This document shows, piece by piece, positions 11,300 to 23,110 of a DNA stretch of 64,000 nt. Within the stretch, counting starts at the first letter, position 1. Each line of letters starts with the position of its first letter. The notes under the pieces were generated by a model, which worked only from the letters and a program-made list of their open reading frames with translations, was not told the DNA's origin and did no database searches. Origin of the DNA: Hofstenia miamia (taxonomy: Eukaryota > Xenacoelomorpha > Acoela > Hofsteniidae); the NCBI GenBank assembly GCA_900660155.1, contig CABFPE010000483.1, forward strand, positions 196,900 to 260,899, given 5' to 3'. The translations under genes were made by a program, and so were the position numbers.

Positions 11300-12060
11300 T
11301 ATTATTAAGAAACTGCGCAAGCTTAATCACGGAAAAGGTGCAAAAGAATATTATAAGAACCTGGATAATTTTAGAAATAAATGGAATTATATTTAAAAAC
11401 AAGAAGGCCTGTATCGCAAAAATTTTGATGGTATGATGAGAAAATGAGAAATGAAAATTCTAAATCATTTCAATGCAACATTTAAAAACCTAAGTAAATG
11501 TCATTTTAATAAGTTCGAAGCAGCACTATTATTATAATAAACCCCAAACCAATTGTAATAAAGTTAACCTTTGTCAACTTATAAAGAGCTAAAGAGTATT
11601 GTTCCAAAATTGATAAGAATTATTCGATAGGCTTTAACAGAATATTATACTTTATTATAAAATACCATTTACACAAATTTGGTAATCATTTACTTCTAGC
11701 TTTCATCAAAACCTGAAAGATAGGGATGTTTTCCCTGTATATAAAAATGGTGGCTCACCATAAGCGTAAAAATTAGACCAATTTCAGTTAATTATACTTT
11801 TTCAAACTGTTTGAAAAGTTAGTCACCTCTCAAGTGTAAGAAATTTTGATGAAAACAAAATTCTTTCAAATAATTATTTGAATTTGGTTTCGGCTAGATT
11901 TGAGAGTACATTTTCGTCGGATGCCATTTGTCAATTCATGAAAATGTTAAGTTGATAATAAAACTTTTAAGTCTTGATTTAAAATTATACTGCTTTATGA
12001 ATTGTCTATTTGGATAAGTATCATCGGTGCTTGATAATAGACTGTTTGTAAAATAACACT
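11300..12060 (+). mobile_element. Decayed LINE relic (same family as the copy at 15.9-18.4 kb)
   Basis: Plus-strand scraps in shifting frames resemble the linker and RT start of the better preserved LINE at 15875-18400: FRNKWNYI near 11368 (compare RNKWRFINK), FPVYKN near 11731, and FSSDAIC near 11908 (compare the FSSTDAL motif). Many stops and frame shifts make this an old copy. No endonuclease or 3' tail is evident. Confidence 0.55.
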
Positions 12061-13500
12061 ATCGGCCGAAGTACTGGCTTAGATCTTGCGAGAAAGGGGG
12101 GATCCCCGCAACCAAGAATATAAAAACATAGAAAATTACTACTGTTTGTTGTAAATTTTATTTAGCAGTAAACAAATTATAAAAATGTTTCAGTAGAGGT
12201 AAATATTCTCAGTGGAAGGGTGATTTGTTTAAGAAAAATTAAATGTTATAAAAGAACTAACATCAATTTTCTTGATGCTTTTCGTTTTGAATGCCCTCCT
12301 AGAAATCTACCCCTTTGGGCCTAATTACCAATAGGGCTAGGTGCAGATAGATAAGGCTTTTTACTTTACTGATATTCCATTTTGCTTTAGCTTATTCAAG
12401 CTTTAACTTAAATTACACTAGCTGAAACACATGGAGTTTAGTTAGGCAACACTTATTTATCAATCTCCCTTTTACCTGTTGCATATGATCTTTTCTGTCT
12501 TAGTTTGACGTAACCTGGATTGCCAAGACCCTCTTGAACTCTGAAACTCTGTTTATTCTTAAATATAGCAGTTGGTAGTTGGAACAGGCAAACCTTCACT
12601 TGCGTAAAATCGGCACGTTGTTTAATAGTGAAGAACTATGACTGAGTACGGACAGCATAATCAGGGCAGTTAAATCAGTATAAAATCTATATTAGAAATT
12701 CAAAACTAAAACCCTGAATACATCAAAACTTCAATTAATTTGGCAGTACTGTTGTATCATAATAATGTATGGAAGTCTTCATGCACTGCGGACGATTATG
12801 AAATTCACTCTGTAAAACAACAGCCTGCAAATTTCTTATTGTTTTGTGATTGGCTCTTTTACAAGAGCACCTTTCTACCTCAGTTTGCTGTCTACGTACT
12901 TGCCATTCCTAGTAAATAATGTACCTAGTGAGCAATTTTTCACGTCATACAGGTTTATCATGAATAAATTTAGATTTCCACTCCATGATGGATATGTAAA
13001 TATTATATTTAGAAAAATGTCTGGAAACGCGTTTCCTTGATTATTTTTGTTCGGTAAATAAATATTTAGTTGTCTTGATAAGCAGGCAAATATGCATTTG
13101 CACAGCAGGGCAAAATTTTTAGCAGTAAACCTTGCTTAGGGAAATATTGGAACACAACATATCAATTAAATGTAACATAATTGCAATATATTGTGTTATT
13201 CCATGTATTGCTAATCATAAGCTAGTTAATGAAACAATTTTGTTGATTAATACAGGCCTGCAAACGAATCAAACTTTTTGGACTCGACACAACTCTAGCC
13301 GACCCGTTTTCCTAAAATTGATATGATTGCGCTAAAACAAACAAAAATATGTGTTTTCACACATAACTAGCGAGCCAATAGTGAAAAAATCGCATTGATA
13401 TGCAGTGGTTATCATGTGACAAAGTATTCACATGTAAAACCGCATTAAATTGTTCAATGTAGCGTTTAAACGTATTAAATATATACACATAAACGATATT
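12061..13500. other. Non-coding stretch without recognised features
   Basis: No gene or repeat could be supported. GC-richer patches near 12062-12115 and 12290-12350 have no recognisable motif. Confidence 0.5.
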
Positions 13501-13512
13501 AAATAAGCAGTT

Positions 13513-13740
13513 TTAGAAATTATACTTAATTAGTATGTTACAATTTTTCATCTTAGGTTCACATCCATGTATGCAAATTTCGGATTTAAGATGCCCTCTT
13601 ATATGTTCCTTTACCCGAGTTTCTAAATGCCTTCTAGTCTCGCCAATGTATGAACTTGAACATTCATCATAGTCGTAGCAATAAGCGATATTAGAAGACA
13701 ATGTAATAGGTGTATGATCTTTATCAAGGATCATTTCCAT
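13513..13740 (-). mobile_element. Penelope-like element relic, GIY-YIG endonuclease
   Basis: A 75-codon minus-strand frame contains CSSSYIGETRRHLETRV followed by EHIRGH. The pattern Y-x-G-x-T-x-R-x-L-x-x-R-x-x-E-H is the GIY-YIG endonuclease typical of the C-terminus of Penelope-like retroelements. A neighbouring CYDYDEC block lies just upstream, as in that family. No RT part is visible nearby. A free-standing GIY-YIG gene is less likely, because a similar relic occurs at 21843-21965. Confidence 0.7.
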
Positions 13741-13899
13741 GGTCTATTTTTGCATAAAATACTAGACAAATTCTTTGTTTATAATTTTATTGTTTCCTTC
13801 AGTTGTTATTCTCCTGATTTTATAAATGGTATCTTCCAGTATGCTTTTTTGTCTTGGCATTATGTAGCAATTAAATATTGTGTATTGAATGAAAATTTC

Positions 13900-14692
13900 T
13901 TACTATAATCTTACGAATTAGTTTTATATCCTTTATTTTTTAGATCGTTCGTGATTCGCTGGACTAAGCACAAAATGGTTATAAATTTGTATACAGAATG
14001 GTATGTATAAGCCTGTATATGTCGATTTTTGATACCTTTTTAATAATTCTAACTACTGGTGGCCGTGATACGTCTGTTCTGTGTTGTCTTATTGAAAAGT
14101 TTTCATTCAGCAATTCGGTCACGATCTAATTCAATATTTTCAGGTATTCTTTTAGAATTACGTCTTCCGGAGTTACTCTTATTCCTGTTTAGAACTGTTT
14201 CATGCATAGAAAATTTCATAACAGTATTTCTAACTGTTTTTCTGGTTACACTTCTCCCTTCAAAATATTCTTGATTTCAATGTAAGTTTTTACTGTGAAT
14301 ATTCGTTCTTCTTTTGACAATTGTATTGTTTAAGACGCCTTTATAAAAAATTAATATATTTTCTTGACTTGATATTCTAAATAAGAAAAGAACCAAGCTA
14401 AACTAATATAAGTATTATTTCTGTAGCAGTGATACAATAATTTAATTACGATTAGAAATAATTATACTTATTTTTTTAATACTTAAATTTCTGATGTGTG
14501 TAGAGACAACACTAGTCCCTTTTAGTTTTGTATTTCTTGTACATAAACTATTATTCTGATTAACATGAGATTTTACACATTGGAACAACATATTCTGGCG
14601 TTTAAAATGAAACTACGATTAAGTTTCTAGGACTTGTAATTACTGAGTTATAAAGTTTTCAAAAACTGGGTACATTTTTGCGGAACACCCTG
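13900..14692 (-). mobile_element. Tc1/mariner-like relic with one terminal repeat
   Basis: On the minus strand the element starts at 14692 with CAGGGTGTTCCGC, preceded by TA, a typical mariner-type end. About 400 bases inside, at 14275-14050, a frame reads EYFEGRSVTRKTVRN, then NSGRRNSKRIPENIE. This matches the bipartite N-terminal helix-turn-helix region of many mariner transposases. The rest of the transposase decays near 13900. The other terminal repeat was not found. It is a dead fragment. Confidence 0.6.
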
Positions 14693-14699
14693 TACACAC

Positions 14700-15870
14700 A
14701 TATACATGAAATTTCAAAATATTCAAGACAACAAAATAGTTTAAAAACTTCATTTAAATATCAGGAGGAAATTAGTTATCTGTTTTATTTGTCTCGTTTA
14801 ATTTTCTTGTTATTAATTTCGGTTTTAGGTACTTTAAAATTTTGCAGTCTTGAAAATAAATAGAAAATAAGTGTACTGTAATTGTACAATTCGTGGAGTA
14901 TTTGTCTTTCACTTGTTTGTGACAAATGACGCTTCTTTGTTATTGATGACATATTTTCAAACTACATATATTTTCACTCAACTATTGAAGCCCATACTAT
15001 TTATATTGGCTTTAGTAGGTAATTATACTCAGTTGTGCTTTGATAATTACAATATCTATTCCCATTTTACGGCTCTGATAATTCTGTAAAAGCAATAACG
15101 TATTTTTAATATGAGCCCTCCCATCTGCAAAATTAATTGCTTTTGAATGCTAAAATGCTCACGCAATACTGTATTCTATTGAACAAAGCGCTTAAAAATA
15201 TTCCATTGATTTTTTTCCATTGCAGGCAAGAGTTTAAACATTAGGGACATTAGTTAAATTAGAGCCGGTCACCAATGACTTTTTACTTGCTCGGCAACTG
15301 AGCAAACTTTTAGTTGGTGGCCTAACCTCAATGTCAACTTATTCGGGTGGAAAGTAACACAAAATCACAAATGCGTAAATATTTGTTTATAAAAATTGCT
15401 AAATTCAATAACTAGAACAAGATTTTTACTTAGTGTATTCATAATTTTCATTGAAAATCATTAAATTCTCGAAATTATTCGTGGACGACGTGAAAGTTTT
15501 ATAAGCACATCTCTTGAAACTGGAAAGCATATGACTATTTGCACAAGGAATTATCAGCAAAGCTGGTGAGCTACCACGCTATGTGTTAAATTTTGGAACA
15601 TCTGCAAATAATTCAGGTTCCCTAAATGTTCCATTACCCAAAATTTTAGTTTTTAACTTTTGCAAGAAAAGTGCCTCTAATTTTACTGTTTGAAATTCAC
15701 ACACCTATTTTATACACAGGATAAGAACAAGGCCATACTAAAAACAGGTCATAAAGTCGTTTCTGGGAAAATTCTAGGGGGAGATGGAACTCATGAAATA
15801 AAAATATACGTTTTTTCAATATTTACAAATTTTAAATACTGTAAATTCGTAAATAGATTTTGTAAATAAT
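14700..15870. other. Non-coding AT-rich stretch
   Basis: No gene or repeat recognised. Short open frames at 14678-15089 are hydrophobic by AT composition and show no family motif. Confidence 0.5.
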
Positions 15871-16717
15871 GCTGCAGTGTAAGTATTTTGTAAATGGTAT
15901 AGTTTATAACACAGCTTCCTATTATAGAAGAAATGTATCCACTTCTAGCACGCTTATTGATCATATCATTACTACAGATAATAAAAATAACTATAGTTTT
16001 TACTGTGGAGAATTCCCATTTTCTGATCATTGCATTATTGCAATACAAGTGCCTAAGGATACTATTAGAATAATTCAAGAATGGATTTTTATCCGTGACC
16101 ATTCTAGAGAAAATATTTATAAACTTAAATCTGAGCTAAGCGTACAAGATTGGAATGATGTATATTCAGCCTCTGAGCCAAACAGTATGCTAAACAAATT
16201 TCTAATTATGCTTGAATATTTTTATGATATCTTTTGCCCCCAAAGAAATATTCTATCTAATTATTCTTTGAAAAAATCTAATGATGGTAAACCTTGGACT
16301 GATTCTAAGTGTAAGCAATGCATAACAAATAAAAATCAAGCTCATAAAGAGTACCTACTACTAAAAACCAGCGAAAGTTTTAGCCGTTACAAAAAGGCCA
16401 GAAATATTTGTAATGTAACTATTCGAAAAGCGCAAAATATTTATTCTAAAAATATTTTCAACGGATTAAATCAAAGAAACAAATGGAGGTTTATCAATAA
16501 ATTGACCAATTCTCAGAAAAAATGTATGGGCGACATTGATGCAATTGAGGACCATGATGGAAACCTGCAAGATGCCCCCATAAAAATCGCTAATATCTTA
16601 AACGAAACTTTTATCAACTTGGGAAATTATGCAGGCGAACATATTGAATTTAATTCTCCACAGATAAATAGTATTCCAATTTTTAAATTCAGGTATATAC
16701 TACTACTTATGAGATAA
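15869..16717 (+). pseudogene. LINE polyprotein, endonuclease end and linker
   Basis: A 282-codon frame. Residues about 25-55 hold the last endonuclease motifs (LIDHI, FSDHC). The remainder is the basic linker with KPWTDSKCK and RNKWRFINK, which also occurs in the minus-strand copy at 31174-31521. The start Met is not the native one; the element is truncated just upstream. The frame breaks near 16690 and continues in another frame with TYEIIKAITKLKSNK. Confidence 0.8.
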
Positions 16718-16782
16718 TTAAAGCAATAACAAAACTCAAATCGAATAAATCAAGTGGCCCAGCAAAAGTAGATGCCTGGATT

Positions 16783-17292
16783 TTGAAAGAAATTGCGTCA
16801 ATTATTAGTAAACCACTAAATTTTATTTTCAATGAGTGCATCAAAACAAACATTTTTCCTGATGTTCTAAAAAAAGCTCATGTAACAGCGGTTTTTAAAA
16901 AACATGATGAAAATATTGCCTCCAATTATAGACCAATCTCGGTAACTTCCCCACTTAGTAAAATATTTGAGAGACTTTTATCGGATCAAATTTACGATCA
17001 CATGCAAAAATATAATCTAATGTCTGATGCACAATTTGGATTTCGAAAACATTTTTCTTCTACTGATGCTCTTATCCAAGCAACTGAACACTGGAGGAAT
17101 TTCCTAGATAAAAAAAACTATGTCGCAATTGCTTGCTTAGATATTTCTAAAGCTTTTGACTCAATCAATCATAAAATATTATACGAAAAACTAAAACATA
17201 TAGGTATGGATAATGATAGTGTTCGCTTTATAACAAATTATCTTACAAATAGAATTCAACGGGTAAAAGCCAATAAAGTTTATTCGAATTGA
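16783..17292 (+). pseudogene. LINE polyprotein, RT palm and fingers
   Basis: A 169-codon frame with NYRPISVTSPLSKIFERL, QFGFRKHFSS, and the first catalytic Asp in CLDISKAFDSINH. It is cut by a TGA at 17290, in the position of a likely former Trp or Arg codon, and the same frame then continues with the GIPQGTILGP motif. Confidence 0.85.
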
Positions 17293-18027
17293 CTTCCTAT
17301 CAAAAATGGTATACCGCAGGGAACTATTCTAGGCCCACTACTATTTAATATTTATATAAATGATATGAAATATCATACCAAGACCAATCTCATACAATAT
17401 GCAGATGATACCTGTGTATTTTATGCAGACAAATCTGATGATAAGGCAATAAATGAAATTGAGTTAACCTGTCGATCATTATGCAATTACTTTTCAATGC
17501 ATAAATTACGAATTAATGCCGAAAAAACTGAATTTTGTTTACTTAAGCCTCATAATTTTGAAAAAAATCGTCCTAAAAAAATTTTAACAGTAAAAAATAC
17601 CAAAATTCCCGAAGTTACTTCTTTTAAATATTTAGGGGTTACTTTTGACTCAAATTTATTATTTAATGAACATGTTAAATCATTACAAAAGAAAATTGCT
17701 ATTGGTATAAAAACAATAGGCCACGTTCTAAGGCAACTACCAGAAAATGCAATTGTACAACTTCTCCATTCATTGGTAATTAGCCACTTTAATTATAGTA
17801 GTATTCTATTTTCAAACATACGCGAAGAACTAATTAAAAAGCTCGAAACTCAATATAAATGGGCCATTAATGTTTGTAAACGAAGATCTAGTGCTTTAAA
17901 AAAATATATTTATAAATCAATCCCAAGTCCTAAGCAGTTAATTCAAATAAAAACCGTCACTAAATTTTATAAAATTGTAAAATTGCTTCCACCCTATAAA
18001 GATCAACGAAAGAACAAAAAGATTTAG
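17293..18027 (+). pseudogene. LINE polyprotein, RT catalytic YADD to C-terminus
   Basis: The frame continues from 17293; the first Met is at 17365. It carries GIPQGTILGP, YADDTCVFYADK, FKYLGVTFD, and the post-RT region with HFNYSSILFSNIREEL. A stop near 18025 interrupts it; a further frame encodes IRQWNEFPQEIK and the end of the protein near 18200. Confidence 0.85.
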
Positions 18028-18400
18028 TGTAAACAAGTAGAAATCTAAAATAAAGCGAAATTCTTTTATAAATAGTGCAATAAGACAATGGAATGAATTT
18101 CCCCAAGAGATCAAATGTATTAAAAATGTAAAACACTTTCGCAAACGTGTTAAGGAATTAATTCTAAAGCAAAAGTTCATCTGTGGAAAAGCTTGGGTAG
18201 GCTACAAATTTTATAATACTGATTATACTACTACTACAAGACTATAATATCCGTAGCCTAAAATGACGCTTTTCTTGTATATATTTCATGTCTTTTTATT
18301 ATTTTTGTACATTATTGACGCTATTTAGAGAATTTATCAGTTTCTGGAATTGTAAATAAAAGTCTCTAAATATAGAATATCTTATCTTATCTTATTATAG

Positions 18401-19559
18401 GAAGCCCTGGTTTATAATTAGTGTGAACATATCTATGAATACAAAAACTTATGCAAAATTGTAGTGTAACATTGATTTGCATTTATTATCCATCTATCTA
18501 CTACTATTAATAAAAAACACTGATGTAATCAATATAACAATCAATATAAAATAAAAATAACACTATTTTTTATCAAAATTTACCGAAATTTTCCTTTTTT
18601 ATTTAAAATTTTCCGAGAAAACGATTTTTGAATTTTGTTTGCTAAAGTTATTTAATAAAATATTAACAATTTTTCTGATAACAAGTTCAGAATAAGGCAA
18701 ATCAACAAATAAATATCTAACTTGCAGTTCAAAAAATCCCTCAGAAAGCCTGCTACGAAAAAGCATAGCTTGATAGTTTTTAACACATTTCGTTAAAAAA
18801 AATGTAGCAGAATGTTATAAGTGAATGAATAAAGTTCGTCCGTTGGGAGTGATAACCCTCCATTATTCAAAAAAGAAAAATATTAATTTTCCGTACTGCA
18901 GCATCTGTTTGTAGCTAACATGTCCTTCCAAAAATGCGCAGTATAACCTGCAATATAAACTAAAGCACTCTTCTCTTCAATATAAATTGCAGATTCGCAG
19001 AATTCAAGGTTTATCTCTGATAGTAAGCAATTTTCATCGTCTGTTAAAGAAACCGTTCATCGTCTGTTAAATAAACCGAGCTAAGAGAACACGAATGTCT
19101 GTCATTCATATCTTAAGAATACCTGCGAGCATTAAGTGAAGTGCAGTGTAATCAATTTTGTGCGTATCCATTATATTACTTACAGATATGTAGAAATTGT
19201 CACCAGATGCCTGCCTGAAATGTACAAAAACTTCTTCTTTACTATGGCCTTGGATAAAAATTATAATAGACTAACTGATGAAAAAAATAAATCCTTTTAA
19301 AACTCTTTTTTAATCTATTATGAAATGATAAACTCCATTTGAACCTATCGCAATTTAATTGATTGACTTCCATCAATTCCTTTGGCTGTTGATATATCAC
19401 TCTAAACAAATATTCTTTAATAATGATGGTATCGGGAAGAGATCTAATTGGGGGGGGGCAAGTTTTTGGTTTTAGTGCATATTTTAACATTTTCAAGGAT
19501 CAATATATACATTGTCCTCAAGGTATTACAAGAACTAGACTTTATAGTTAAATAGTAGA
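18401..19559. other. Non-coding stretch
   Basis: No gene recognised. It contains a run of nine G at 19450-19458 and a local repeat (gttcatcgtctgttaaa) at about 19033-19070. Confidence 0.5.
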
Positions 19560-19924
19560 TTAAAGTCCCGTTACAAGATAAGTTTTCTCTTATGACTTTC
19601 CCGTATGTAAGGGAAAACTTATCGTGTAAACGCAAATAAGAGAATGCTTACTTCCTCCTAGAATGTTGGTGAGTTTTGCGGTTAAGAAAATATGTCATAA
19701 GGGAAAACTTATCGTGTAAACGCAAATTAGGAATCCCTTATGGGTTTTGTATTTTAAAAGAAATCTAATTGAATGAAAGCTATTTGAGCTTAAAATATAC
19801 CAATGGCATAGCACGCTGTAACTAGTCATACAACAAAGTCATTATCAAGTGATATTACAGAATAATATTGGCGTAACATCTAGATGAAGCTACAGGGAAA
19901 ACTTATCGTATAAACGGTACTTAA
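19560..19924. mobile_element. MITE with TTAA target site (piggyBac-like)
   Basis: A 365-base segment bounded by TTAA at 19560-19563 and 19921-19924. Its ends are imperfect inverted repeats: left GTCCCGTTACAAGATAAG, right (minus strand) GTACCGTTTATACGATAAG. Inside, the 30-base unit beginning taagggaaaacttatcg occurs twice about 90 bases apart in the same direction, so the terminal motif is present several times. No coding capacity. TTAA duplication is the piggyBac signature, but the class assignment rests on this alone. Confidence 0.6.
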
Positions 19925-21259
19925 ATATACATTAAATTAAATCTCTTCAATATTTATCCCTCAAGTTTTGCATTAATATATTTTTTCAAAAATTTCTCAA
20001 TTGCACTTCTTTAGGTTGGTAACATAAATGAAAAGAAATATTTCTAAAGAAAAAAAATTTCAATTTAATTGCACTTTAACAATTTTTATAATTCCATAGT
20101 CTAGATATCCCATAATTGATGATGAATTGAAAACTTTTTGTGCGAAATATGTATATTTTTTAGTTTCGAATTAATACTAGGGAAATTTGTTATGTTAAAA
20201 ATAATGAGAATAACCATTCTTATTTTTCAATTTTTTAAACAGCTAACTAAATGAATAGAAGGGGTAAATGCATAATCCTATTTACATCAATGCATTATTT
20301 AAAAGAATGAAAGATAATGTGTTTTCGGTCCAAAGGAATTCATTCAAGCATTGTGATATTAAGTTCTTACTGCACAATGCCTTTGATTAGTACTGCCGTA
20401 TTAATTCAGTAGACCATGTTATAGCCTGTGTGCTTATTACAACAAACGAAGCTTGAGCAATAATGAGAGCATACCACAAAGTATTCAAAATGCATAATTA
20501 GTTGCTTTATGGTGCATGAGTGTTAACATTTAATAAAAGTATGACTATTTAAGAGTTCTAAAAGCATAAAAACACAACATCTTTTAGATAATCATACAAA
20601 TTCACCTGGTAGCAATTGCCTACTATGTTGCCATAGGGCAAAATTATGCAAACCAGTGAACATCGTTTTTCTTTAAAAGAAAATATTTGTACATGCAAAT
20701 GTCTATATATCTATCTATCATCTCACGTCTTTGTTCAGCAGGTTCTGCTGATTGCAAGGCTTTATATGTTGACTGAAATTGGCTATAGATTTTGCTTAAT
20801 TTCAAATTATCTGATGGTCGGAAAGTCATGACCAGAGTAGAAGGTTTTTCTTTAAATAGGGTAATGTCGGGTCATTTAATAACGTTTATATTAATTACTG
20901 GTTACATGCATAAGTTTTAAGGTTACATTGAACAAATGAAAGGTATGCTACGTGTAACTGTTTTTCACATGGCAACTAATGCATAGCAAAGCATTTAGTC
21001 TTCCCACTACTGACTAGCTAGTTAAGTGTAAAAACACATCTATATTTATTTGTTTTGATGACATGTTGCCATTTTCAAACTAGTTTTATAAATGAACAGG
21101 CGTGTAAGATTATAAAGTTATGGCATCAGTACAAATGAGAAAAAATTAAAAAATCTCAAAAACCTTTCCGAATTACCCGAATTACAGTAATTCACAGATT
21201 AATGGTAATGCAGAAACGATCTTCAAGAAAATTTTGTGGGGCGATATTTGCAACAATAC
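19925..21259. other. Non-coding AT-rich stretch
   Basis: No gene or transposon recognised. Open frames on both strands at 20644-20831 overlap each other and have no motif. Confidence 0.5.
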
Positions 21260-21790
21260 TTAGACTTTCATATGCCCGTACGAATCATTTATGGTGCATG
21301 GAGTCTGTGGGTATGTCTTTAGAGCAGAAAGCGGAGTCTACAATTGCTAAAAGTGTATACAATAGCAGGCTTTAGTACTTACGGGAAGCTAAGACATGTC
21401 ATCCCAACCTCAGTGATCGAATATGACAGGCAACACAACAAGTTCTCAGGTTTCTGCCGCAAATAGGGCACTTGTAGGAGCTAATCTTGTTCCTAAGCAT
21501 ATGATTTAGAGACAATTGTCATGCTTAAGGGTTCCGGGTCATACTTGATCTTTACGATCCAGCTTAGCACCCTTAGAAGTTACAATGGGAGCCCCTACAT
21601 TCCATATTGAGATATTTCATGAGGCAGTGCTAGCTGTTTGGAAGTTGATGCAGCCTCTCTTTGCCAACATTTCATTAAGTATTTTAAGGCGTCAGCATAC
21701 CAGCTCAGAGTGACAATTTTCTTGCTAGTAACCTTGGTTGGCGCAACTATGTTTATTGGAATTCTTAATAATTAGGGTTTCAGAAATCTT
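21260..21790 (-). mobile_element. Possible retroelement relic with a C2H2-like finger
   Basis: On the minus strand near 21470-21400 there is YKCPICGRNLRT followed by HIRS, like the zinc finger found at the C-terminus of some LINE polyproteins. The surrounding sequence has stops and no other motif that I can identify. Composition is richer in GC than its neighbours. It may instead be unrelated decayed coding sequence. Confidence 0.25.
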
Positions 21791-21842
21791 AGTATTAAGT
21801 GCTTTCATTATGATCTAAAATTATTGATGTTCACTCAATGTT

Positions 21843-21965
21843 CGTGAGTATACATTTCAGAATTTAAGTGCCCTGATAGGTGTTCGTTAACCCGAGCTTG
21901 GAGATGTCCATGAACTTCTATAACACTAACTGGACTTGAACAAATGAATAAATAACAGCAACATT
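21843..21965 (-). mobile_element. Second Penelope-like GIY-YIG relic
   Basis: Minus-strand reading gives CSSPVSVIEVHGHLQARV then NEHLSGHLNSE. This aligns residue for residue with the GIY-YIG fragment at 13513-13740 (CSSSYIGETRRHLETRV, KEHIRGHLKSE). Key residues have decayed, including the Gly of YIG. It is an old copy of the same family. Confidence 0.6.
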
Positions 21966-22051
21966 TGGCCTATTTCATTCAATCATTTATTAATTCCGCT
22001 CTTCTCTTTTTGAATTGAAGTTGAAGAGTAGAATTAATAAATCACTAAGTG

Positions 22052-22053
<2 letters not shown>

Positions 22054-22087
<34 letters not shown>
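22054..22087. repeat. (AT)n microsatellite
   Basis: About 34 bases of nearly perfect AT repeat. It is the longest of several TA runs in the window (others near 24555-24571 and 38964-38982). Confidence 0.95.
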
Positions 22088-22091
<4 letters not shown>

Positions 22092-22604
22092 CAATATTTT
22101 TAAAAATCACCGAAATGTACCAAGTCTAATCAATATTCTTATGAAGACTTCCTGTTCAGTTAAAATATTTGGTGCCACTTATTATTGTCATCATGCTCTC
22201 AATTCCTTGCACTAACTTTTCATCTATAAATTATTATTTCAAATTTTCTCAAAATTCTTGGTGATCTGTCTTCTAAATACCATGTGCCTATATTTTTTAT
22301 ATGTGAATAATATACTATTTACAAGCATTTGTACACTTAGAAGGCCATCTCAACATGGAGTTGACTAATTTAATGATTGGAAACCATATCCAGTGAAAGG
22401 TAATCTAGTGTGTAGCAATACGTCTGTCAACTAGAATAATGGTGAATTGCCTTGAAAAACGCATTCTCATTTCTATGGCAACTACACAATACAATGGAAA
22501 AGATATCAACAAGACTGTGAGCAAGGGTCATAAACCAAATATACTGATAAACATGCAGTGAACAGAAGATGTAACAGTCAGTGTTGCATGTATAATTTAC
22601 TTGG

Positions 22605-23110
22605 AAATCAAAAATTGCTTTATCATGTAAGTCTATATTTCATATGCTGAAATGTTTAAGTATGGCGAATATTTTCACATTTTGTATTAGCCAAAAATGA
22701 ACTAAATGCATGAAATTTTTTATGGATAGTAAACATTGGTGACAATGAATGTATTACAACAATTGCAGATGTTAATAATTAGAAACATATGGAATTTTTT
22801 ACAATGAAAAATAGCAATGTATTTGAAAAATGAAAGACGCAATTGCCTTTATGATGTAAGTCTATATTTCATATGCCTGTAATGTTTAAGTATGGTTAAT
22901 ATTTTTCCGTTTTGTATATTGGATATTAGTGAAAAACGAATTAATTGCATGGAATTTTTAGAATGAAATAGCAATGCATTTGAAAAACGAGATGTAGCTC
23001 TTTGCATGTAATGTATAGACCCCCGAAAAACAAAATAAATTACAGCAATTATGGATGCTAATCATTAGAACGTGTGGAATTTTTTACAATGAAATAGCAA
23101 TGTATTTATT
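22605..23110. repeat. Degenerate tandem repeat, period about 229 bases
   Basis: The block atgtaagtctatatttcatatg at 22625 recurs at 22854 with its downstream neighbourhood. The block ttttttacaatgaaa followed by atagcaatgtattt appears near 22795, in decayed form near 22955, and again near 23080. The units are diverged by substitutions and small indels. No coding potential. It may be a decayed minisatellite or stacked copies of a short element. Confidence 0.65.

Larger units (their letters stand above)
15875..18400 (+). mobile_element. LINE (Jockey/CR1-like), 5'-truncated, best preserved copy
   Basis: Starts inside the apurinic-type endonuclease domain: STLIDHIIT and FSDHCII are its last motifs. 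A Lys/Asn-rich linker follows. The RT domain has SNYRPISV, DISKAFDSINH, GIPQGTILGPLLFNIYIND and YADDTCVFY, the YADD box being the catalytic centre, then FKYLGVTFD. The C-terminal region has IRQWNEFP near 18079. The element ends near 18400 in a pentanucleotide tail (tatcttatcttatctta). At least three breaks are visible: a frame change near 16690, a TGA at 17290 and a stop near 18025. Length is about 2.5 kb, so only the 5' UTR, any ORF1 and most of the endonuclease are missing. At least three other copies lie in this window. Confidence 0.85.
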
